This document shows positions 34,727 to 48,300 of a DNA stretch of 64,000 nucleotides, piece after piece. The notes under the pieces were generated by a model. That model worked only from the letters and a program-made list of their open reading frames with translations. It searched no databases and was not told where the DNA came from. Made by a program: the position numbers and the translations under genes. Origin of the DNA: Hydractinia symbiolongicarpus. Lineage: Eukaryota > Cnidaria > Hydrozoa > Anthoathecata > Hydractiniidae. The DNA lies in the NCBI RefSeq assembly GCF_029227915.1, contig NC_079883.1, positions 25,668,001-25,732,000 of the forward strand. Direction: 5' to 3'. Within the stretch, counting starts at the first letter, position 1; every line of letters starts with the position of its first letter.

Positions 34727-35939
34727 AGGCGAGAGTATACAAAAAAGGTGTGATATTTTAGAGTGGTTTGAATTCACCAAACTTTATTTTGATATATTAA
34801 TGTATATATTTTTTGAAAGCCTATATGACTACCTATATATTGGTATAAAAATTATTAAGAAAATATAAAATTTGAAGGCTTAATAGACACGAAAAAAATG
34901 ACCCCTTTTCTACAAATGCGATGTCTTTTCCAAAACTACAAATTTGTCAAGTTTGCTGTTTGCTTTTTGGTGATCACAAGACATTGATCTAAAAACGCTT
35001 TTTTAATTTTTTCTTGATGTTTTTTACTTTTGGAGTTAGTACTAAAATTTTTTCCACAATTTTTAACCTCTGATTGTCAGAAAACTCATCATAACTCGCG
35101 TTCCACTCATTCTCAAGAAATAAAAAGATCAAATATTCCTCTCCATGCTAAGCGTGCTCTCCACCCCACATTCTTTATAGTTTTGTAAAAGAGATTTAAA
35201 ACGTAATTGATACTCTCTTAAAAATTTAACACTGTAAAAAAGAGCTTTTCAGTTTCTTACAGAAATCTTATACTTCTGCATAATTATTGATCATTATGGT
35301 AATGACTATTTGTTAACAGGTTTTTTTTCACATCTTCTGTTTATGCTGCACGTGTTCGCTCACATTCCCTATTATACACAGTTGAGTATAGGTAAAACAA
35401 AAAGAAACTCTAGAAACAAATTTTTTTTTGATTAGTGCTAGCGTGGCAATCGGCAGTAAATTTTTTGGGATTTTCTTTTTTTGATGATATAAAAGCTTTA
35501 TGACGATAGGACATTTTTATTCGCTGTTAATTTATAAATTGGTTTTGCCATGTTTTTCGCAGTAAATTATATTTAACTTTGAGAGACAAAAAAAAAAGAA
35601 AAGAAAATATCCTTATAGGAAATAGGAGAAAAACTTCAAGACTTTTTTAACTATAAAAATCATTTTTCTCTTTGAGTGGGCTATCATTTATAACATTGAA
35701 CATAATTGAGTAGTAAAAATTAATACCCAAGATGATTACAAATATTTGAACAAATATTTGATCTTTATCACATAAAAAAAATTTATGAAAAAATATTTTT
35801 TGGGGGATAATAATTTATCTTAAATACATTTTTTTAAAAATATTTTTGCACCATTTTAAAGCCCACATCTTTTTCTATCTAATGACTGAAAAAAAAATTT
35901 TTTTAAAAAAAAACCCATTTTTTTCGTATACTCACGCCT
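34727..35939. mobile_element. MITE-like element, 1.2 kb
   Basis: AGGCGAGAGTATACAAAAAA at 34727 matches the reverse complement of the right end, AGGCGTGAGTATACGAAAAA, with two differences in 20. The interior is extremely AT-rich with no open frame. It begins 136 bases after the pogo element. No target duplication is clear. Confidence 0.65.
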
Positions 35940-36724
35940 TAAATGATAATCTCAAAGAAATAATTTTATTATACTGTTCTTAAGTTACAGCGTAAAGAAA
36001 GCATAAGGTTAAGAAAGTATGTTTGCTAAATTATTTATAGGGTGGTGCATCCCCTTTAGAAAAAAATCTTAAAATATTGGTTTAATGAAGTAAAATATGG
36101 GTGGTAAGCAATATTTGTGATAAAAATAAGTCAAAAATAGATTTAATATTTTTTTTTGCATAATTAATTAAGTACTTATTAGCATAATTAGCGTTAATTA
36201 TACGAAAACTTACAACCTATATAAAATGTGTTCTGGTCAAGCTTTTTGTTTCAAACTTACAGGGGTCATTCTTTATAAGCTTTTGTAGGACATGTACTAA
36301 AATGTACTAAAATGATAAAATGAAATGAAATATTTTTTAGATATGCCATTTTGAATATTTGATGGTATTTCGTCAATAGTATGACACTTTGCGACAACTT
36401 AAAAACTTCTCTTAATAATGGCTGTTTTTCTTGATTCTAGTTCACGTCTTAGCATGTATGTTAATGAAACTTCTCAGAAAATTTGTTCAGAACTCTAGAT
36501 ATGAGGTTTGATATAAGTAAAAACGCATAATAGAGGAAATTGCACATTACAAATTAAAGAAAACAAAGCTAACAATCTTTGTTTTGTACGAAAAATAAAT
36601 TTCGGCTTCAAATGTGACATTAAAATGCCCCTGTTGTATATGTTTTACCTTCTACATGCTTTTCTGCATTTATAAATCCTTTTCTAATTGCTCGCAATTT
36701 CTTTCTACAACCAATTCCACGCTT

Positions 36725-38359
36725 TCATGATTTTAAATTCATGTTACGCAAACAAAGACTGTCTTTTCGTTTTGTTGCCAAATCCAAAAACCTTCCACAC
36801 TTTATTCCACATCTCTTTAGAACACTATATAACCCTGTAGCACCATTATTAGCTGCAGAATCAACTGCCATTTCAATAATTTTTCGACTGACATACGTGT
36901 TTTTGGGGCATTTATTCCAAATAAGATTGTTAATTGATTCGTTGTTATTTTGCGTTTGTCTGTGATAACATCGTGACAATAAATCTTCAGAACTTAAATT
37001 CCTGAAGATTGGAATTAACAATCTATTAATAGCCAAACTTAACTTTACTTTGTACTTAGATTCATCAGTTAGCTGGTCTGATTGCCACAGACACCAGCTG
37101 TTGGGTGTTCAGGGACAAAATTCCCGCTCCTTTAGATCATTGATGTTTGAAGTGTGGTATAGCATTGCCCACACAGATTTCTTCATTGCATAAATGCCAT
37201 CTGTATTCTGCCTTATTGCCATTCCATAATAGTTTTGGAGTGTATTTATGCCTTTATCAGTTAATCTTCCTTTTTCCATAATTTTTCCTCCATCTGATAA
37301 CACTGCACCTTTTTTACTTTGTTGTAAAGTCCGTAATCAATTCCCCATTCTTTTTTGCACATGTCCTACACATTCCTTTTTATCAATAACAATATCTGCA
37401 CCATATGGTTATGAGGCAACTACTTCATTGAAAGTATTACCATCCCCAATGTACGATGTATATCTCAAATTGTTCTTATTGATGGAACGTCCAAACATCT
37501 TTACGCCTCCAACACATAGCGCCTGAAGATTTAGCGTGATTTGCATTGCAAACATGATTGTTCTTCCAATCAAAATAGCCAGGTTTGTTAGTTTTACACT
37601 CCCAGTAGTGACAAGCTTGACATTTTTTAGAAATGTGTCAATACATTTTCCATTTTCTTTTGACATCAGGGTTACAACACCGTTTATTGATGCGTGTCCT
37701 CTTTTTTTCAATGTCCCATCCAGTGAAACCTGGAAATCTACCACAGAGTCGACAGGTGCACCTGGAGATATTTTTTCCTTCGTTCCTTTAGCTGAAAGGA
37801 AAGTACTTTCCTTAGCAGTATCTTCATAAGCATTATGCAGTACATTTTTTATATTATTGTATGTCTTTGTTGTCATGGGCAGTGGCATATTCATACAACG
37901 AGCAAAAGATTTCATGGCGGCATACCCCTTCCCAAGTTCATGAAAAGCAAATACTGTTCTCATATTAATGCTAGAGAGTTTTTTACCTGGGCCAATCACG
38001 ATTTCCCTATCTGAGGTTTCAAATCTTTCTGTCCATCCACAATAAGAGCAATTTAATTCAAAAAGAAAACACAAACCCCTTCTCTTTTTTAGGTCATTGC
38101 TCAAGTGTAACTTGTTCTCACACTCTGGACAATAACTATAGTTACCAAAGATAGCCTGCAAGATAGAAAAGTTTACAATAACATTGTAGTCATGCTCAAA
38201 AAACTTTGTAGTATCTACATCTTTATCATTTTTGGTGTCAGTTAAAATGTTCAATTTTTTTGCACTACTGCTACAAACTTCATCATCAACAACAGTGTTC
38301 ATGGTGTATCTGTTACCTTTAAACTTTGGTCTTTTACGTTTTCTATTACTTCCTGGCAT
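36725..38359 (-). pseudogene. Mutator-like transposase domain protein, decayed
   Basis: Starts at 38359 with a basic N-terminus (MPGSNRKRKRPKFKGNRYTM), then a zinc-ribbon-like pair (YCPECENKL, LNCSYCGWTERF). It continues with the core of the Mutator-like transposase domain found in cnidarian transposons: AFHELGKGYAAMKSFARCMN, DFQVSLDGTLKKRGH, GVVTLMSKENGKCID and YIGDGNTFNEVVAS. A stop near 37407 breaks the frame; homology resumes as PYGADIVIDKKECVGHVQKR, then TDKGINTLQNYYGMAIRQN (37109..37303) and a tail with CGIKCGRFLDLATKRKDSL (36725..37036). At least three interruptions make it non-functional. I recognise the family from domain content; terminal inverted repeats were not found. Confidence 0.8.
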
Positions 38360-40639
38360 TTTTCTAAAGTCAAATTACAATCTCAGCTACCTAATCTCCA
38401 CTGGACAGATCTGTGTTGCTTTCTTTTGCTAGCTTAAAAGAGGCCATATTTACCGAGATGAATTACATCATTGTTTTCAAATTGTGACAAAATATACGGT
38501 AGCCAACTTCTCTTAGAAAATGGACCCAATTACTTCTAAATTTCCATAGGGAATGGGATTTTAAGGATAATTGTATTGTGGGCTCTGATTCATGTTTTTG
38601 TTATTAAATTCTTTGTTCCATTAGCAGTGTCTTAAAATAATTAAATATATGTGACACATTTTGTGCATGAATGCAAAAACAAGCGACATTTGCATTTGCA
38701 GACAAGAGCTGATCGTGTTTGTTAAAAAATGATCAGAGTTAAAAAAAAAAAGAACACAGAGATTAGCATCAAAAATGATGGAACCGACAACAAAGCGATT
38801 TATGTAACCTAATAAATTATTTGTATATGGAAAATAAGATTTAACAACGGCAAAACTAACTAATGCGGCAGCAAAACTGAAAAGAATTAATTTATTTCAA
38901 GTTAATTGTTACATGAACATCATCCAGAGCCAGTATAAAAAGGGTATCCTACGAATATGTGTTTTAATAAATAATCCTTTAAGAATGGTTCAGAGAATTT
39001 GGTTACCACCACCACCATCTTAGACAAAAAAAGGTTTAAATTTCACGGCATGCAAAATCTAATTTTATTTCTTTGTGTCAACTGGAAAAAAGGTGTTGCT
39101 ACGTTTACTAAAGTATTTAAAAACAAGATTTTAACAGTCTTGACTTACTTAATAAAAGCAAAATAATAAAATCTTTTTCCTTCCTAATCTTCATCGGAGC
39201 TCTCGTCAGTCCACTCATCATCTGAAATATCCTGTAAAGGGATGTTTTGTGGATCTAATAGTGGTAAGGGATTGTCCTCTACATCATTTTCATCATTATC
39301 ATCAAACATGGAAGAGCATTTCCAACGTGTCATTATTCATTGACCTTGGGAAAAATGTGCCATAAAAAGGAAAAAAACGCGCTAAGACTCGGCGTTTCAT
39401 AGTGGAATCACTAGGCAAATTTCTATCAGATGTAATATGTTACTCACACCAAGATCATGACCTATATTAAAAATGTTGGGCCAACATTTCTCTGGTGTGC
39501 TTTTGGCTATATATCATCTAACATGATCATGCAATAGTTCTTCAGGGTTTTTTTTTAGTTGTATTTGCAGATTTTATTTCAGCTTGATTATTGAATTTAT
39601 CTACATTCATTGGATCGTGTAACACTCAAGAGATTCACTGTTCGAAAAACTGTGATCATCTAAGGCTAAAGAATTACAATTAATAAACTTTAAATCCGTT
39701 TGAATGAAATATCTTACTATCTAAATAAATAATCTCTGCTGATTCGTGTGTACTTGATGGTGATATTCGTATTTCAACTGTTGAACCAACTTTATAAATT
39801 GTATTTTATCCGACCAAAAATAAAATAATATTTTGCTAAACGTTTAGTAAGAAGCCTCATAGACATATTTTTTGTTTTATGCAGCGTAGACATATTTTTT
39901 GTTTTATACCCAAACCAGTCCTTGTTAGAAAACACTTTACATGAAAATTGTGAAATGTAAATTGAAGCGGTAACATTGCAATAATATTTTTGCTGGTGTT
40001 TCGCATGGTGGTTCATCATTGTAATTACCTTTATTTGTTTTTTTTCAGGGTTGTTTTTTTAAATAAAGAGACATTATTTACGCATTTAAATAGGAGGGAA
40101 AATAGGGGAGGAAAAATTATAATACAAACACCATGCTTTAAGTGAGTTAATGCTAAGTTGTGAAGGTTGTCTCTGACTTACGGGGAAGAGGTTTGAGGTT
40201 TGCAGAGAAAATGAAGAAAAAAACATTTCTTATATAATTATAAAACTAAATACACGTCAGAGATAAGATTATCAAACAAACAAAAAAATCTGACACTTTA
40301 TTTCTAAAAACGTCCAAGTTTGAACAGCTTGTTTGTTTACACTTTTCAGCCTCAAATGTTTTTATTTATATTGTGTTCTTTCAAAACGTTGCAAAATTAA
40401 TTTTTACTTTTTTAACTAGATGGTGTTGAAATTAACTTTTGTAAAAAAATACAAAAAAGCAGAAAACTGTTGTTGAGTATGTTTAAATATGTTGAGTATG
40501 TTTAGCAAAATCTCAGGCTCAACATTCTTATAAGTTAGGTTATTAAAGATAAATAAACCTGTGCAATATGATTTTTGTTCTACTAATCTACTTGATACTT
40601 TGCCTTGTCTTTCCATGACTATCGGTCATAACTTTTGCA
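38360..40639. other. Gene-free stretch
   Basis: Mostly AT-rich sequence between the Mutator-like and Tc1-like remnants. The only coding-looking piece is the small acidic frame at 39184..39333. A near-duplicate CATAGACATATTTTTTGTTTTAT pair lies at about 39857 and 39886 (short tandem duplication). Confidence 0.4.
39184..39333 (-). pseudogene. Small acidic ORF, possible transposase tail
   Basis: 49 codons: a short start (MTRWKCSSMF) followed by DDNDENDVEDNPL, LLDPQNIPLQDISDDEW and an acidic end SSDED, then TAG. The composition looks like a C-terminal tail of a transposon protein rather than random AT-rich sequence, but I do not recognise it, and an in-frame stop lies just upstream. It could also be chance. 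Confidence 0.3.
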
Positions 40640-41756
40640 AATGATTAATGTACTTAGTGCATTTATGATAATTCACTGTGCTCCAAAGTCACTAATACAG
40701 TTCACAAGTTGTTCTTTATTACTTGGTTTCATGTGTATGCTTGTATGTTGTAGGTCATTATTTTGTTGGAAAGGATGATTATCAGAAAAATCAACGTAAA
40801 ATTCTTTCCTCATTATTCCCATAAATATAGCTATGTTTGTGGGGCCTCACTTTAAAATTCCAGCCCATACATGCACCTTGTGGGGATGTTTCACTGTTGA
40901 CTTTAATTTTGGCAATATCTTTTTCAGAAACATAATTTTCCATGTTTGTCTAACAACATGCTAGATTCATCAATGAATATAACATTATCAAACTGCTCTT
41001 TTTGTAATAAGCAATCTTGTGTGAATGCTAAGCGTGCTGTCTGGTTTAGAATTCTGATTAACTGGCAATATTTTGGACCACTTTGAACCCAACCCAATTT
41101 CCTTCTTGTAAGTCATATGGTCGTCGTATTAACTCTATGCTAAATTGATTTAAAACGAGCCTTTGTAAATCTAAAAAAATAGTTTAAGAAATCAAATACT
41201 TTTTTATAAAAGAACATTCTAATTTTGAAAGTTGCTTTTTATTGTATATAAGATCCACAAATCAAAGTATTGCATAGTTTCGTTAAATAAAGCCTCTCCT
41301 GATGTTTAGTGCACTTATAAAAACTGACTCTCGCAAAAGGCTTGGACTTTTTTCAAGTTAAAAGATTGCGTAAAAGCGACGTTTTTGAAATAAAATTAGA
41401 GTTTATAATGTTAAGAATTGTCATACCAACAGAGAAGTATTCATCATTTTCTCCCATTTTTAGATCTATGAAGTTTAAGTGTGCGATTAACATTTTTTTT
41501 ATCTGCCAGATTTTTCTTTCCATGGGACGTATCCATATCTCTTATATGTCTTAACAACTTTTGCTACGGTTTAACGAGAAATAACAACTCCGTCTTCTTT
41601 TAAAATACGTTTAGAAATATTGGTATAACAGGGGATTGTTTCACACAGATTTATGATTCTTTGCTTGGTATACAAAGGAATTTTTCTTCTTGAAATTTTT
41701 ACGACATAATCACATGCATGCTCAATAATCAATTTATTGTTCTTTGTGCATAACAT
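40640..41756 (-). pseudogene. Tc1/mariner-like transposase, decayed
   Basis: Minus strand. The N-terminal helix-turn-helix is readable at 41571..41756 (LYTKQRIINLCETIPCYTNI, LKEDGVVISR), continues past a stop as TVAKVVKTYKRYGYVPWKEK, and much further on the DDE string IFIDESSM is readable near 40956-40985. Stops and frameshifts are common. VISR followed by TVAKVVK is the usual Tc1 HTH pattern. Terminal inverted repeats were not located, so the limits are approximate. Confidence 0.65.
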
Positions 41757-42453
41757 GTTGTGTATAATTTAGGTTGTGGTAAAACAATTATCCTCAAGAA
41801 GCACCAGAAAAAACTGGTTTCAACAATACGAAGTAGAATAATGTAATATACACTTTTTTTTCAAACAAAAGAATTTTTGACTGTTTTAATTAAAACAATA
41901 GTCAATTTTTTCAAGAATCTTAAGAATTATTCAAGGTCCAAAATGTCTATTTTTAGGAAACAAAAAAATAATATTCTTATATAAAAATGTGTGTAAACTA
42001 ACAACATTTTACGCTTCCAGATAAACCCAGCGAAAAAATATTTAACTCTTCATTACTTTCGTCAGAAGTCAGGCAACTTTTTTAGACTTTATTCACACAA
42101 GAACTATTATTCCTAAATTATCATAGAAAAATAGAAACTCTTTGAAGCATTGTTTTGTTTTGTTTGAGGTTCAGAATGTAATTTGAAATAAGTATTATAA
42201 AGCAATTTACGTCATTGAGTAGTACTAAACGATAGATCGAGCCTATTGCAACATCCTGATAGACGCAATATGATTCCGTTTTATTGAGACAAAATATGCT
42301 CAAAAAGCTATCGTGTATCGTTCACGTCGCGTTTGTTTGGAGATGTTAAGATACCTTTTACAGTACTGTATGTATAGCCTCTTGCATTTGTAAAAACTTG
42401 CGACCTCTTGTTGCAAAGACGAGGTTCTTATTTTAAAGATACTTCCTTTATTG
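41757..42453. other. Gene-free gap between transposon remnants
   Basis: No supported coding sequence. The short minus-strand frame at 42121..42303 has no family resemblance. Confidence 0.4.
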
Positions 42454-43740
42454 TTAGTGTCTAAGGCATATGAGTGATTCCATACGAGAAACGATTCGCT
42501 TTAAAGCTTCACTTAATAGCCATCGGGTGGGTGCAAGTTTCAATAACTTCAAGTTTTTTAGGCCCTCAGCTGATTGTGCTGCACTAAAAACAGCTGCCTT
42601 TACACTTGAGTACTTTATAAGTTTCCTAACAGCCATGATAGATGCATCAACCTCCTTCAGACATTTGGAATAAGATGAACAAATACCAAGGCGAGGCAAT
42701 GATTCCTGCAGTTTATGTATTTAGATTATGTAGATGTATTTAGTTTATGTATTTTTCCTTAGAACTTCACATATATTCTCCCATGATGCTTCAACACCTC
42801 TACTGTCAACTAACTCAACTTGACCAAGAAATTCTTTTGTTATAGAATGCTTGTTGGAATCAACCAAATGAAAATTTATTGCGAGTTCTGCTCTCCCGCA
42901 ATATCTGTTGTTTCATCAGCTATAAGTCTGAATTCTGAAGCCGTAGTTAAAGGATCTAAGAAACTATTTTCTAGATAGTCGCTTAGACATTAAAGAAACT
43001 CAATTCTCGACGGTCTAGGAATATAGGAAGCTCTTGTTGATGCCTGTTGCAAATGATGAAATATGTCTTCGTCTCCTAGCCCTTCAAGAAAGTGAATAAA
43101 GTCTGAGAAGTTTTCTCTTACAGCCCACTTTTTGGGAGCAACAAAATCAGTTGTCTTCAGAAATTTCTTAGGTTACGTCATTTAGTCTTAAATATGAACA
43201 CCAGTATGCAGCTGTATGTTTATCACTTTTCATATGCCAAGAAAAAGGACGTCCAGGATGTTCACTCATCTCTACTGCGTCTGTTCCCCAAAATCATGCA
43301 TTGCTATGATCGCTATGTTCACCACATACTTTGCATAGTCATCCCTGCTTACTTGCAGAGTAAAATAAACAAGGGTAAAAGTTTTCCCACTTTTTTTGCG
43401 ATTGATGTCAAGCTAAGAAAGATCTAACGTCAATTTTTGTAGATTCATTAGCGCACTCATCAGGATAATGTGAGCTATTACTATTACTAGCATTATCGTT
43501 GTCTGCTGTCAAAGAACTAGCCTCCTGTTCAACTTTGGTTATGTTATGGTTAGATGGACCAGCCTTCATCATTTTCTTCTTCATCATCTATTTTATTTCA
43601 TTTTAAAAGACTTGTCTTTATATGTTTAATTGAGGTTGTTTGTTTTCTGGATGATCTAGCTTTTTTTATTTCTCTGTTCTTGCTCTCATCAGTAAGTTGA
43701 GGCTTTCTTATTGTGACTTTTACCATTTTGAGAACTGAAA
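42454..43740 (-). pseudogene. hAT-family transposase-like (TTF-type zinc finger) remnant
   Basis: Minus strand from about 43740. A basic N-terminus is followed by a TTF-type zinc finger region (NFYPCLFYSASKQG, stop, LCKVCGEHS, and FSWHMKSDKHTAAY near 43210-43390). A middle piece comes next (GRAELAINFHLVDSNKHSIT). The C-terminal part is LKLLKLAPTRWLLSEALKRI (42454..42699). These are hallmarks of the ZMYM/DUF4371 hAT-like family. In the zinc finger section all three stops are TGA, consistent with CGA to TGA decay. Non-functional. Confidence 0.7.
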
Positions 43741-45306
43741 TAGAGAAATATATTTACATAAAGACGATTGGTTCGAATGAAATAAATAAAGTCAAAAATG
43801 TTTTCTTGAGAAATTTGTGCGAATTTTAAGACCAAAAAGATTGTACAAATCTCACTACTAATACTTTTTTCTATTTCTTGCGCGAGTCTTCTTTATCAAG
43901 AAAATGCGGCTTGAAAGACCCGCTTTTATGCAGATAAAAACAAATTTTGGACTAGTAAGCCATTCTTTGTCTTTTCAGGTTTCTAAATGGCCTGAAAACA
44001 TTGGTTTGACCTTTCTTTGATGCTACATTATTGAATATGTTTACAAGTTTTTAAGTACTAAAATGTCATGTTCAGTCAGTATAACGAATTATATAAAAAA
44101 GAATCATTAAGTACAACCTAAGTATATGGGCCGTAGCCAATTGTGTAATTCTTTTGTCATTGGCAGATATAATATTTACAAAATTTGTCAATGAGATTTT
44201 TACAAAGAATAAAAGGGTTAAAAAATAATCTTCCATTGCCCTCTGGCCATTATTGTGGAAGAATTCAAGAATTTACAACTAACACTTCAACTGAAACGTT
44301 TTTAGGATACAAGATGGACTCATCAATTTTGTTTTAGCTACTTACCATAGTTGTCATTTAGAATGTTTTTTATTTTTAAAGAAAATTCTTTCATACTTTC
44401 CTCAATATAGCTTGTTTTTGCAGTATTTCATTAAAATTTATTTACACAAACAAAAACAGTTCTTAGGCTAGCAAGCAAAGTTTTTAGTATAAGGGTCCAT
44501 TTCTTTCATGACAAAATATGGTCAGTACCTCCAGTACCTACAAAAAATACTATTTCCTGTTTTTTTCAAACATTTGTGGCACTGGCAGGCAGATTTTAAG
44601 GTGTGAAAAAATAGGGCCTAAAAATTGAGTGTATGCATGCACTGTCATTGTACATTTTAAATTAAAATGTTTCGTTGTTGGTCTTGCTTATTACTGACTT
44701 TCCTCAAACATAGCACGGGTGAAAACACACTTCGTAGTATTTTTTTTACTGTGTTATGTTACTACTCACTGATTCTTATTGTATCATTTGCTTGTACAAT
44801 TTACTTAAAATTGACTTTGTTTAGTAACAACCTAAAACTTTAGTCATTACTCATTTCATGTCTTATTTATCCATGAGTGGTAACTTGTTAATGTGTATTG
44901 TACTTAAATTCCCTATTTTTATTCATTAAGCAACTTCTTATGGCTTAAAGCTTTGTGTGATTTAAAATGGTTATATTTAAAATTAGTTTACCCACTAGTT
45001 TTTTTACAGACATTATGAAGCACTGAGATTTTAAAGTTTTTTTACCCATATTGTAAATGTCTTTATATTAAAATTTTTATATCTCCAAATTGTAAAAGGT
45101 GTCTAATATGCAAATGAATCATATAAATATATATTGCTTCTTCTGCTATACGTGTTCAATGATGTTGTTTTTAATGTGTGACCTGAGAAAATGACAGAGA
45201 AAAATCAAGGCTTATATGTTTTGCTTCAGTAAAATCCTTTTTCTATTATTTCTAAAATAAAGCCTTTTTAATTAGTTTCTGAAATTGCAGGAAAATATGT
45301 ATAAAA
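43741..45306. other. Upstream region of SELENON
   Basis: AT-rich, no supported ORF. An acceptor-like TTGCAG ends at 45292, 14 bases before the SELENON ATG, suggesting a non-coding 5' exon upstream that I cannot place. Confidence 0.4.
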
Positions 45307-48300
45307 ATGGCAGAAAGTAAAGCTATGAAACCACCCGACCCGGAACCAAACATTCGCAGTGTGGAGACACAAACGCCTCCAGTTCAGTATGTTCTCCTAC
45401 CTCCACCGGCTGAAGCAAGCAGGAAATGGCCAATGTACGTGCTTGCTGGCTTGCTTATTTTGATACCAGTGGTTGTTGCTATAATATTCAATGTATTTCA
45501 TCCTTTCTTTGGTGACGAATTGACAATGATGGCCCATGGACCTGTGAGTGAACACCTTTTGAAAATCTTTAAAGAATATGATATTGATAAAGATGGCATG
45601 TTTACACCGTTTGAATTTCAAAAAGCGTTTTATGACATTAAAGCTGGTTCTATCACTAATAATTTGAACTTGACAGACATGGAACTTGAAAGCGTAAGTC
45701 TGCTGATTTATTTTTGGTTTTGATTGGTATCTAGACCCCTTGAAAGGTGACAAAAAAAACAAGAAAAATAGTAAAAAAATTATAGTGTGACATTCATGTC
45801 CTAATCATCATTACCTTAAATTTACGCAAAACACCTCAATTTTGAATACTTGCAGCTAGCTTGATTGAATTAAATTGCAATATGTCTTTTTCTTATCATT
45901 GGATGCTCACAAAAAATAGATGGCTGTAGCTCTGATGTTAGTGCTGGATGCTTATTTGACGGGAGGTTTATTGGAGTGGGCTCAGTGGGCAGGAAAAGAG
46001 GCATGGATTATCAACATAAGTTAGCGCTTTTTACAGGGGACAGGAGCTCTTGAAACAGTGTGTTCAGTAATCAAAGGAAATTTTACAGCAAATCTTGTTT
46101 GCCATACTACATTCTTTGTTTCTATCATTAGTTTCATGATGATGTGAAAGCTGCACTGGCTGCACAGAAATTTACAAAAGAAGAGGAAGTGGTCAATGTA
46201 AAGGCATTGCTTAAGCCAATGGATATTAACACTATGAAAAAGTTTAAGGAAGATCCAGGTTTTAATGTACGTATGCATATACATATACTTTTATTTCTAT
46301 TTTGCTTATACAAATAAATTGATTGCAGCATTGCTTTTTGTGCCTCTCCTGTTTTCCTCCTCCATTTATCTATTGTATATATTTTTAAATCGGTGACAAA
46401 TAAATGAGATGGTGTTCTGCCCAATCTTAGGACACTACCCAATCTTTGGACAAATATGCCCAGTCTTAAGACTGGGCAAGGCGTAACAAAATTGGGCAGG
46501 AGACCATGTTACACCCATCTTTAGACGCCTTTTAAATTTTAAAGAAGGAATGTGCCACACAAGCTCTCTTGTTTGCAAGACCCAACAACCATTCTCAGGC
46601 ACATTAAAACATCATATTTGAGATATATGATAAACAAAAAACGAAAAACAAAAAACTTAAATTGACCAGGCCAGTTTTTGGGCATAGTAAAAATCCTAGC
46701 TAGCTATAGCTAGTACGTATTATACATTTGGCATTTATATACAGTTCGTATTGATCAAATTTTTTTAAAAAAAGGTTTATATATAAAGAATCAGATAAAT
46801 CGTGAGCTGTTAACTTCATTTTGAATGAGAAGTTTAGCTAGCTAGCTAGATAGCCATATATGGTTGAATAGTTTCAATTTTTTTTACACATTTTATATAA
46901 ATGGTATAATTTTTTTTTTGCCTTTTGATTTACCAAGAAAGTTTCAATTTAAAGTTCCTTTTAAGAGGTACAGTCTAAAATTGTCACTGTTCTCTTTGTT
47001 TTCCACATTTGTTCTAAAATTGGACATGTATGTCTATAAATTGGGCAGTCCAGTCTTAAGACTTGCTACCCATATGTCACTGTCAGAAGACTGGCCTGGC
47101 CAGTCTTAAGACGGAGCACGTTCCAAGATTGGGCAGAACAGTGGCAAATCATTTTTTTTTGTTATATCAGTATTTAAGACCATGAAAGTTTACTTAGCAT
47201 TGTTTCTAAACTCCCTTTTGCAATGATTTTAACACTTTTTATCAATTTCTAGGACCCACAAGGATTGTTTCATATCCATGGTTTGACTTCGTGGTTGCAT
47301 CCCAACATAGAGTCCGCCAATTTTTCTGTTTCTAACTTTAGTGTTCTTTTACCGAACTCTTCAAGTACAATAGTGACTGGAGAGACATGGGATCTTATCC
47401 CTACAGTATTAGGTGGATCAGACGACGGTACGTTCTCATTTGAACTTTAATTGACAAAATGTTTGTATTTAGCTCTGTTATAAGGCTTTGTGTGATACAG
47501 ATATTTAACAAATGATTTTAATTCTGTATAAGAGATTGTTTATTTGTAACAGTTGTAACCGTAATGACTCTCGATTTTAGATTTGAAAATATATATTTTT
47601 ACTATAGCTTTTTGGAAGATGGAGTCATTCAGTTAAAAATACTGCAAGAAATGTGCAAGTTGTTGTTCTTAGTTAGAAAAAGTTTGTATTTGAACTGGGT
47701 GAAGTTCTGATGCTGCTCAAAATACTGTGCAATAAATTTTAAATCTTTAACAAAAGCGAATTTAATTTTCTGAGATAACTGTCCCAAATTTGTTTTACAC
47801 AAAAATAATGAAAATAATGAAAATACTTTATGTTAAGCTTAGTTCTTCACAGTCAACAGTTTAACCCTGATTTTTAAAGCATAATCTAAATATCATCATT
47901 TGAAAACACATCTTTGTCAAGGTAGCATTCCCAACTTCTTTAATCCAAACTTATCTGGAAACTTTGATATTTGGGTCTCCGATTATTCGAATTATTTTGT
48001 CAATCCAGTAGCAGTTCTAAAAATCATGGTTGTACTGCGCTTTATTATGTTACATCAATTTTGACAACTTAATGACAGGGAGTGCCAGGTTGAGGTTTTT
48101 GTAACATATTAGAAATTAGGAAGATTTAAAAATTTGTTGGTTGTTTGAAACGAAATTCAATCTAAATGAATGGTCTGTTTGTAAAATGTGTTTAAGATGG
48201 ATAACCCCTAATGCTGTAATGTCCTATCGTTTCTACCTGTTAGGTTTACATCTTGCTCATTATCGCTACCTTCCACCAGTTCCTACCGACGAAACAGAAA

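Noticed and set aside
45920-46019. Open stretch [16 protein letters not shown] in SELENON intron 1 as an extra exon
   Set aside because: A donor exists only in a phase that would break the reading frame to exon 2, and no counterpart in SELENON is known to me.
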